From: Acorus gramineus
Lineage: Eukaryota > Streptophyta > Magnoliopsida > Acorales > Acoraceae
Direction: 5' to 3'
Length of the DNA stretch: 64,000 nucleotides
Assembly: GCA_030737835.1 (NCBI GenBank)
Contig: CM060855.1
Coordinates: 3,094,478 to 3,158,477 of the forward strand
The notes beneath the pieces are model-generated. The model was given only the letters and a program-made list of their open reading frames with translations, was not told the DNA's origin and searched no databases. The stretch's first letter is position 1, and the number at the start of each line of letters is the position of its first letter. Of this stretch, positions 55,189 through 64,000 are shown piece after piece. Both the position numbers and the translations under genes were made by a program.

Positions 55189-57962
55189 AGGGAAAAACCT
55201 TCTTTTAACTCCTCTAAATTTTATTGAAATCACAAAAAGTCCTTCCAAGATCCGTAAATCATCCTACATCCATATAAAGTGTATATGGTTAACGAATTTA
55301 ATCCTCAAATTAAAATTATATTAAAATAAGTCCTCAAAAACTTACTAAATTTTGATTCAGTCTCTACAAACTTTATAAAATTAGATTTAGTTTTTTTGTG
55401 TAAGACAAAAATACCTCCATCGTTTTTCAACATCCTCATGTCCTGAAATGTCATCCTCATCTGTAAAAAAAAAAAAAAAATCCGACGAGCCTCAATTGAT
55501 CTACAATATTGAGTCATTTTTCAACATTTTTTCCTCTTCAATCTCATTACAGAGACTGAACAAAAAAAATTATAGTTTCATTAACTCCATTACAAAATCA
55601 GTACCATAAAAACCAAATCAAAATTCTATAATACATTCTTAACTTAAAATTACTAGCAATACAAAACATAACACCTTGACTATAAAACTATAATTTATTA
55701 AATAAAATTTAAATAAATCAGTATATATTTTTAAATAATCACATGGATTTTTTTATGATTTTTAGAAGATTTCATAGAGTTAAGACGCTTTTTAAATTTC
55801 ACATAAACTTTTTTCAAGTTTCATAAGTTTTAAGGGAGTTATATCATTTTTTCTAACAAAAAAAATAAATTTTAAAATTGTATAACAGTAATTTACCATA
55901 CATGATTAAAGCTAACAACGCTTCAGGATATGACAGTTATAGAGAATAAAATAAATATTATCTAATAAGATAAGGATATGAAAAGATTTATCAATTTTAT
56001 AGGGGCTTTTTCTTATTTTCATAAATTTTAGGGAGCTAGTTCAATTTTTTTCAATAAAATAATATATGCATGGAGTGGGACAGATTCAGTGAATGTGGAA
56101 CTGAATTGGGGTCCACGTGTAATCGCTTTGGAGTACGATTGGCACGCTTCGGGAATGATGAAAAATATTTGTGGATTGTTGGGCATTCTTTGCAGAAGAT
56201 ATATATAAAATTCCAAGCAGTTGAAAAGTTTTAAATAAAAAATATCCAAAACTCCTACTAACTTACTCATTTATGGAAATAAAAGAAAAGTTTCTATAAA
56301 ATTAATAAAATCTTTTAGCATCGTATTGTATTAGATAACAGGAAAAATCGATCTAGCTCTATAAAAAATTATAAAAATTGAAAGAAATTTTTGTAAAATT
56401 GATAAATTTTTTCAGGTTTTTATTTTATTAAATAATATTTATTTTAGTCCCTATAACTAATTAAATGTATGGTTAACCCTAACCATACATGGTAAATTAC
56501 TATTATATCCTTTTAAAATTTATTTTCTTTGTTGAAAAAAATGATATAACTCCCTTAAAACTTATAAAACTTAAAAAAAATCTATGTGAAATTTAAAAAT
56601 TGCTTTAACTCCTTGAAATCTTCTTAAAATCACAATAAATTCATGTGATTATCTAAAAATATATACTGATTTATTTAAATTTTATTAAATTAAAGTTTTA
56701 TAATTAAGGTGTTGCGCTTTTTATTGCTACTAATTTTGAGTTAAGAATGTATTATAGAATTTTGATTGGATTTTCAAATTGTTTTCTCTACTGATTTTGT
56801 AATGGAGTTGATAAAGCTGTAATTTTTTTTTGTTCAGTCTCTATAATGAGATTAAGGAGGTGAAAATGTTGAAAAATTATTCAATTTTATAGATCAAATG
56901 AGGTTTGATCAATTTTTTTTTTTTATAAATGAGGATGACATTTCAAGAGATAGGGATGTTGAAAAATAACAGGGGTCTTTTTATCTTACAAATGAACTAA
57001 ATCTGATTTAATAAAGTTTATAAGGACTGAATCCAATTTTAGTAAGTTTCTGAGTACTTATTTTAATATACTATTGAACAGGGGACTAAATTCGTTAACC
57101 ATATGCATTTTATGGGGACCTAGGATGATTTTCTTACTTTAGAGTGACTTTTTGTGATTTGAAAAAGATTTTAGGGAGTTAAAGAAGATTTTTCCCTAGA
57201 TAATATTTATTTTAGTCTTTACTATACCTGAAATTAGCCAGATCTATAGTTAACCCTAACCATGTATGATAAATTACTGTTACACCTTTCTAAAAAAAAT
57301 TTTCTTATAAAAAATCAATATAACTATTTGAAAAAGTATGAAAATTGAAAAAAAATCCCCTTAAAACTCAAGAAAAATCATCTTTAACTTCTTAAAATAT
57401 TCTTAAAATCACAAAAAGTCCTCCTGACTATCTAAAAGTACATATGGGTTTATCTAAATTTTATTAAACAAATTATAATTTTCTAAATCAAGATATCATA
57501 CCTTTTGTTACTAGTAATTTTGATTTAAAAATGTATTACAAAATTTTAATTTGGTTTAAATTGTTTTCTCTGATTTTGTAATGGAGGATGAAGCTGTGAA
57601 TTTTTTAGTGTATCTCTATGATGCAACTAATGAGGTAAAAATGTTGGAAAGGGACTCGGTTTCATAGATCAAATGGGATTCAATGGCTGTTTTTTACAGT
57701 TGAGGATGACATTTTAGGAGATGCAGATGTTGAAAAATGACAGGGGTATTTTCATCTTTCAAAAAGACTAAATCTGATTTTATAAAGCTTGTAAGAACTG
57801 AATCCGATTTCAATAAGTTTCCGGATACTTACTTTAATATGCTTTCGATCAGGAGACTAAATTCATTAACAATATACATTTTCTAGGGACCTTGGGTGAT
57901 TTTCTTATTTTATAAGGAATTTTGATGATTTTAAGAAGATTTCAATGAGTAAAATTTTTTCT
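55189..57962. mobile_element. Large foldback with a duplicated right arm
   Basis: The left arm (55189 to about 56060) is the inverse of about 56335-57196; both ends read inward TAGGGAAAAA(C/T)CTTCTTT. The unpaired centre is about 275 bp. The outer roughly 755 bp of the right arm occurs a second time in direct orientation at about 57200-57962. Shared phrases include TTAACCCTAACCAT and ATGAGGATGACATTT. No transposase. Arms differ by many small changes, so it is old. Confidence 0.8.
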
Positions 57963-58547
57963 AAAAAAATAAATATAATTCTGATAATATAACTATGACA
58001 AAATCACAATTAAAAAAAATGATACGTTCAATTAACTGAGCTAATTAAGATTATTGAAAACATTTAAAAATAATGAGTATTGAATAAGTATGGTATTTGC
58101 AAAAGCAGAGTCTCACTGCCCAAATTCGTTTTCAAATACTATCTCAAAAGGATTTTACAAAGGATAATGCATTTTATTTTAATTATTATTGTGTTCATTC
58201 ATAAATAATATGATTTAAAATATTATAATTTGGGAGATAATAAATTATAAATGAATTTATTTTTATAATTTTATTGATTATAAATGTAATTATTTATATA
58301 ATTTTATTATGAAATATTTTATTGTGTTAGCATTACACACTTGTGATATAGTCAAAGGAGAGAGATTCAAGCATAAGGAAACGAGTAGTAAAGATGTTTT
58401 AGATATTAAACTAATTTATAATTTATCATGTACAAATCCAACACAAAAATTAACTCAGGATAGAAATCTATTAAAAATTAAAATGTTTAATAAAATCTAG
58501 ATTTCTAATAAAACAAAATTTTCTGTATATTAAGACTCTGTTTTCAA
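57963..58547. other. Intergenic, AT-rich, no gene seen
   Basis: Very AT-rich DNA between the large foldback and the hAT MITE. A 63-codon frame at 58309 has no recognisable features. Confidence 0.5.
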
Positions 58548-58555
58548 CCCCTAAT

Positions 58556-59117
58556 TAAGCCTGTCAATTATCCGAAAAAATATCTGTATCCGATTCGAAT
58601 CCGTATCTGACAATGCAAAAAATATCCAATATCCGAAATCCGAATCCATATCCGAACCAAATAATCCGTATCTGAAAAATTTCGGATCGGATCGGATATA
58701 GTCTATATCCGATCCAAAAAATATCCGTATCCGAACTGTTATTTTATTTATATATGTTAGAATTAGTTTCATCCCTTAGATAAAAATCTAATGGCTCATG
58801 ATCTAGGACAAAACACAAACCTATTTAACCATGTTGAATACTTATTTAACTATATTAAGATTTGTGTTTTTATGTCTTTAGTTGATACCTATTTAACCAT
58901 GTTAGGACTTAAGATTTTATAAAAAATTTATATTTTAATCTGGTTCGGATATTTCAGATTTTATCCGAATCCGTATCTGGATTTTCGGATCGGATACGGA
59001 TATGGGTTTTGGAATATCCGTCGGATATCGGATACGGATATTTTTTCGGATATCCAATTCGGATACGGATACGGATATGGGCCTATCCGATCCGTATCCG
59101 TCCGATTGACAGGCTTA
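58556..59117. mobile_element. hAT-type MITE rich in ATCCGTATCCGA repeats
   Basis: Inverted ends TAAGCCTGTCAATTATCC and (inverted) TAAGCCTGTCAATCGG, flanked by a perfect eight-base duplication CCCCTAAT (58548-58555 and 59118-59125). Both ends are packed with ATCCGTATCCGAA-type units in both orientations. 562 bp, noncoding. Confidence 0.9.
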
Positions 59118-59125
59118 CCCCTAAT

Positions 59126-59480
59126 ACAAAAATGAATTCTACTAAATTATATAATCATCTAAAATCTTAATTTTATACATTATTTTTCATACTTTTAAGT
59201 GTCAATTCTTCTCCAGATCGACCAATAATGAATGGACGGTCCAGATTGTGTGTGGTAATTTTGAAAAAATACGTATACGTTTTTATACAGCAAAAAATAC
59301 GTACAAGTAGAAAGACGGTTGGGCAAACCTCAATCAATTTGATCGTGACTGATGAATGTGACTTGACACCACTCATAACTGGATTTGCGGGAAACTTCTA
59401 GATCCGATGAAATCCGAACCTATGAATCTCTTCCATCAGAAACAGCTGACACGTGTACATTATTATTCTTTATAAAAAAA
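59126..59480. other. Intergenic, no gene seen
   Basis: Open frames here are short and without domains; no repeat recognised. Confidence 0.5.
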
Positions 59481-60025
59481 AAGGAAAATTCCATATAACC
59501 CCCTGTAAAATGCCCAAAATCCATATAATTCCTTGACTTTTCCTAACATCCATAAAACCTTGAAAACATCTATGTAAATCTAAGTAGCTCTCTTAGTTAA
59601 ATTTTCAATTGACAGATGATGAATATTATGTGAATATTTTGTTTGATTAATCCTGGTTATAATCCTAGTATATAAAAAAAACTCCTACAATGTGTTCAAA
59701 ATATAGAAAATCATCCGTAAATGATGATTTTACCCCCTTGAGTAAGGTTTTTTTAATCTATTTGAAGGGGTAAAATTATCATTTATAAATGATTTTTCAC
59801 ATTTTTAACACATTGTAAAGGAGTTTTGGCCTTTTGTGTTTTCAATAAGAGTCAACCAAATAAAATAGTTACAGAATATTCTTTATCTGTCAATAAAAGT
59901 ATAGTTTAATAAGTTATTTGAATTTACATAGGTATTTTTAAGGATTATATAGACTTTAGGAAAAGTTAGAGGATTATATAAATTTCAGATAGTTTACGAG
60001 GGGGTTATTTGGATTTTTCCCTTTT
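59481..60025. mobile_element. Foldback element, GGGAAAAATCC family
   Basis: Left AAGGAAAATTCCATATAACC and right (inward) AAAGGGAAAAATCCAAATAA are inverted. Arms continue through AATGATGATTTTACCCC and its inverse to a centre near 59755. About 545 bp, noncoding; related to the elements at 41147, 42935 and 46832. Confidence 0.75.
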
Positions 60026-61965
60026 AAAAATAACTGCCTGATGAGTTCAATTCAATGATTCATGTATTTTTTATTTTAATATAACCGAATTTATAGTACA
60101 ATTGGATTTAATGTTATAAAAATAGTTTATTTCGATTTCATATTGTTTAATTGTTCAGTATGGTTGCCCGGGAAGGGAGATAAGCTATTTCCGGATATAT
60201 TACTATTTCAGTATTAATAACTATACTAATGGAATATATATTTTTATGTTTAATTATATTTTTAATTATTCTTATTAGAAATATAATAATGAAGTTTTTG
60301 TTGTTTGATTGACCATGAACAAGTTGTAGATAAAAAATAAATAAAATGTGAATTAATGATTCATAAAATGAAAAAAAATTATTTGACATATGATTTGACA
60401 TGTAAATCTTTTATATTAATAGAATAAATTGAATGTAATAATACAATTTTAATGAGAACCTGAAATATCAATAGTAGATTAGTCTCACATTTCTGATATC
60501 GTTATACCTACTTATTCCTTATAAATAAACATGTTTTTTGGATTTATTCACTTATATTTCATCATATTCTCTACCTATTCCCCTACTATTCTAACCAAGG
60601 CCGGACCACACACAAGGAGGACCCCCAATCCTTTTTTATTTTAAAAAATAGAAATACCCAAAATATCACTTAAAGTTCCAAAATATCCAAATGAGACATT
60701 TTTTTCAAAATTTTACCCAAATATATTCTTTCATAATTATGCCACATAAAATGACTTAACTATCCTTTTGTTATCTAAATTATTACTCATAAGATGCTTC
60801 GCACATTATCCATTAAAATATAACTATAACAACTATGTTTATGATATGTGTGTGTATAATTTTTATTGATTAATCTAGTTTTAACAAATAAATTTATTAT
60901 ATTTTATAAAAAAAAATGATAATATATAAATGATGAATTGTTATATGTTTTATTTCTCCACATTTCATCATCCCTCTTCATTTATTATTGTGCAGATTAT
61001 GATACTTGTATGGGTACAATATTAACTAATCTAAACTATATATATAATTATTTATATCATGATTCATGAAGCATATTAATATGGATCAAGAGAGATAATT
61101 AGATAAGATTATGTAATGAAGTCATTTTAGGTGACAAACTGATAAAAGAAAAGGTATTTTTCGGTATATATATTTTTTATTTAAAATGACTAATTTGAAT
61201 ATTCTCTATTTTTAAGAAGTTTTTATTTTTTGGTTAGAGAAGTCAATTTTAGGAGCTATACAATTAGTCATTTTTACCACCCAAATTATCATATATATAT
61301 TTATTTTAAAAGTATTTAGATATATTTTACTATTTTTTGGGAGTATATATATGAATAAGACTCAAAAATGAAAGTACCTCAACTAGGTGGGGCTCCAAGC
61401 TACTCTCCTAAAATAGGTCCCCCACGTTCACACAAATTAAATAGAAAATAAAAAATAAAAATAAAATAAAAAGTGAGAGCATAACCCAATAAGATCATCT
61501 TCTTTATAAGATAAATAATGAATAAAAATATTAATCAACTAGGTACAAAATAATAAATAACCAAAAACAATCAAACAAAAGACAAAAAGAAAGAAATAGT
61601 TAAGTCAATACAACAAATGAGAAATAAAACAATTTGCTGGCTCTGCATATGAATTAGGCTAGTGGTCATTGTCAACATTTGGTAGCCAAACTTTCCATCT
61701 TTATTATACCTAAATATTTTTTTTTTCAACTAATAAGGCCAAATAATCTGAATTTTTTTCTTTTTCAACTAATAAGGCCAAATAATCTGAATCATGGACG
61801 CAGGTCAACTTGGAAAAGACTCTATCACAATTGAATCCAAACATTAAAAAGTCTTTAATTTTCTTATTAGTCTCCCAAAAGCAAGTTGAAAACAAGTTGT
61901 CCACTCAACTCTTTTTCTTTTGTAAAAGCCGTTCTGTACCGTGTTTGAATTTGAGTCAATTGACC
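60026..61965. other. Intergenic, AT-rich, no gene seen
   Basis: Only a 41-bp tandem duplication was noted: CAACTAATAAGGCCAAATAA-containing units at about 61722-61753 and 61763-61793. Frames are short and AT-biased. Confidence 0.5.
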
Positions 61966-64000
61966 TTTTTTTTTAAAAAAAAAAAGAAATGGTAGGCTAG
62001 CTACTTCTTTGTGTTAGAAACAAAAGGAGTACAAGCTCGGGAAAGCCAAAATAACCAAAAAAATAAAATAAATAAAAAAGCAAAGGAAAGGAACAAAACA
62101 TAAGAGAGAGCCAAGAAGGGGGAATTGAAAGCTCAAAAGGCTTAAGCTGCCACCCCTCTCCTCAAATACAAATTAGGGGACATTAACCATCTATGAATAT
62201 TGTAGTCCGCTGCACCCTATCATAGAAGCTCCTGCACAATAACACCCCCAAGAAGTGATGAAGCTCTTGGCACTCTCCTGTATGCCATCCACTAACATGA
62301 TGGAGTCCCCGAAAATTGCCTCGTTACTCCCCAGCCAAATTGCCCACAAATAAGCTGGCATTAGCAGTTGTAGCGTCTTACTCGGCACACTATGATCAAC
62401 CCTACGAGAGAGGCTTCTAGTGGCCAGCCACAAACTGTCGAGAGACCGCGGATCCCATCTTCGCCCAACCGCCTGCATGAGATGGTCCCATATCTTATTT
62501 GATATTGCGCACTCACAAAACAAGTGGAGTACTATTCCTTCCCCGACACCGCAAAGCGTGCAAAGAGTTGAAGCCGAGGGGTATTGCTACAATCTATAGA
62601 CCTTAGTTAAAAGATGCTCTCGGTATAGTAACCATAAGAAGCAGTTGACTTTAAATGGGGCCTTGATATCTCAGATTTCTTAGCATTTCCTTGCCAGACC
62701 CTCATTGAAAATTCTCGCCTCCCACCATTACTCATACATTTTCTTGACCAAAACACCCATAGATGGGCTAGGGAGCCATTCCAGCTGGTCCTCTACATCC
62801 TCCATAATTCGGAAGTTCCAAGGATACAAAATAATTGGGAATTTTGAAGGAATTCTACATCTGTAATCCCCCTTTTGAACCACAGCTGCCAACACCTCCC
62901 CCCCAGACCCCATGGTTTGAAGACTCCCAGAAGTACTTGGCCAGTCCCGATCGGTTTAGGGCAATGGTGAATAATTTAGGAACACCTCCTTCAAAGGGTC
63001 TAAGCCACACCAATGAAAGAACCAAAAGCGGACGATCCTCTTGTTCCCAAGTTGCCATTTAATCACCCGTTGGAAAGTCACTCCCAACTTGAAAATGGAA
63101 TGCCAAGCCCTAGAAGAACCTCGAGAGGGAGTAGGAAATAGGAGGCCACTTTGTCTTCGACCCTGCCGGCATTCAGCCAGCACCCTCCACCACAGCGAGG
63201 ATCTCTTTGCAGCAAACTTCCATGACCACTTGGATAACAGAGCAAAGTTGAAGAAGTCTAGATTCAACACTCCCATACCTCCCCTGGATTTGCTCTCGCA
63301 AACAGCCTCCCAATGCACCAAGTGAACCCCCGCCACATACCTCGCCAGCCCGCTCTAGAGAAAAAGACACCGAATAGCATCTAGACGGTGAAGTATTGTA
63401 CACAGGATTAGAATAGGGATAACTGAAAAATCGGTAAGCTAGATAAAACTGCTTGGAGCAAAACCAACCTGCTACCAAGGCTAAGGACCTTACCCGACTA
63501 GCCCTCTAACCTCCTCTTGAATCGCTACACTAATGGAGCCCAACGTTACACAATATTGGTTTTAAATCCAATGAAAGGCCAAGGTATTCGGTTGGAAGCA
63601 TTCCAACTAGGCACCCAAGATAATCAGCCATTCTAGCAAGCACTGGAGCAGACATATTTACTCTGAACAGTGCACTCTTGTGCCAATAAAGTTTCAGCAC
63701 CGAAAGCCACCCAAAGATCTTCACCACAAACATGGCTCCATCATCTTTGAGGCCTCCCGCAAGCAGAGGATCATGGCATCATCCGCGTACAGGACGTGGG
63801 AGAGGGAGAAACTAGACCTTTCGTATGGCAGTCCTTGAACCCAACCTGCATCCTCTGCCCAACGCAACATTCTACTTAGAGCATTAGTAATGAGTATGAA
63901 AAGAAATGGAGACAATGGGTCCCCTTGGCAAAGCCCTCTCTGGATGGGAAAGAAGCCACATGGTTCCCCATTCACAATCACCGTGGTGTTTGCGATAGAG
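61966..64000 (-). mobile_element. L1-type LINE, 3' part, runs off the right edge
   Basis: On the minus strand from the edge: reverse-transcriptase motifs GLCQGDPLSPFLFILITNAL and VLYADDAMILC (63.78-63.98 kb), then GCLVGMLPTEYLGL (about 63.6 kb), a VHWEAVCESKSRGGMGVLNL segment (63.3 kb) and a zf-RVT-like tail (CECAISNKIWDHL near 62.5 kb). The 3' UTR (near 62.04 kb, minus-strand GGCTTTCCCGAGCTTGTACT) ends in an A tail at about 61966-61974. The reading frame is interrupted at least four times, so it is dead. The 5' end lies outside the window. Confidence 0.85.

Overview
The window looks like nuclear DNA of a flowering plant. It is very AT-rich, its genes are split by GT/AG introns, and it holds a chromodomain-type Ty3/gypsy element primed by initiator tRNA-Met, tRNA-derived SINEs, L1-type LINE remains, hAT, PIF/Harbinger and Mutator-like MITEs, and host genes of plant-specific families. 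A dicot seems more likely than a grass, but the species cannot be told from the sequence.

Layout. 1-6.1 kb: a palindromic foldback element, AT-rich DNA, a long-terminal-inverted-repeat element and a PIF-like MITE. 6.3-7.1 kb: a doubtful small spliced plus-strand gene or gene 5' end. 7.78-13.39 kb: a minus-strand gene for a roughly 1,100-residue Glu/Thr-rich acidic protein, built by tandem duplication of exon-plus-intron units. 15.07-24.69 kb: one structurally complete but broken gypsy element with 2.47-kb LTRs and a 5-bp target duplication. 24.7-28.9 kb: repeat-rich intergenic DNA. 28.97-30.91 kb: a second copy of 4.6-6.1 kb joined directly to a copy of 12.74-13.03 kb. 31.0-31.6 kb: a hAT MITE. 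31.9-39.8 kb: a seven-exon J-domain co-chaperone gene with a MITE and a LINE remnant in its introns. 41.1-45.0 kb: a tandem duplication whose second unit ends in the promoter of a 191-residue membrane protein gene (45.06-45.64 kb). 46.8-47.3 kb: another foldback. 49.4-52.9 kb: SINE pieces, one split by a MITE. 53.6-54.8 kb: a trihelix transcription factor gene on the minus strand. 55.2-60.0 kb: a very large foldback, a hAT MITE and a smaller foldback. 62-64 kb: a LINE running off the right edge.

The host genes show no shared pathway. What unites the window is structural turnover: long inverted repeats, tandem duplications and MITEs that repeatedly remodel gene ends and promoters. The most unusual host locus is the acidic-repeat gene with its displaced, internally deleted copy 17 kb away.

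Exon joins were worked out by hand from splice sites and reading-frame continuity, and have no transcript support here.
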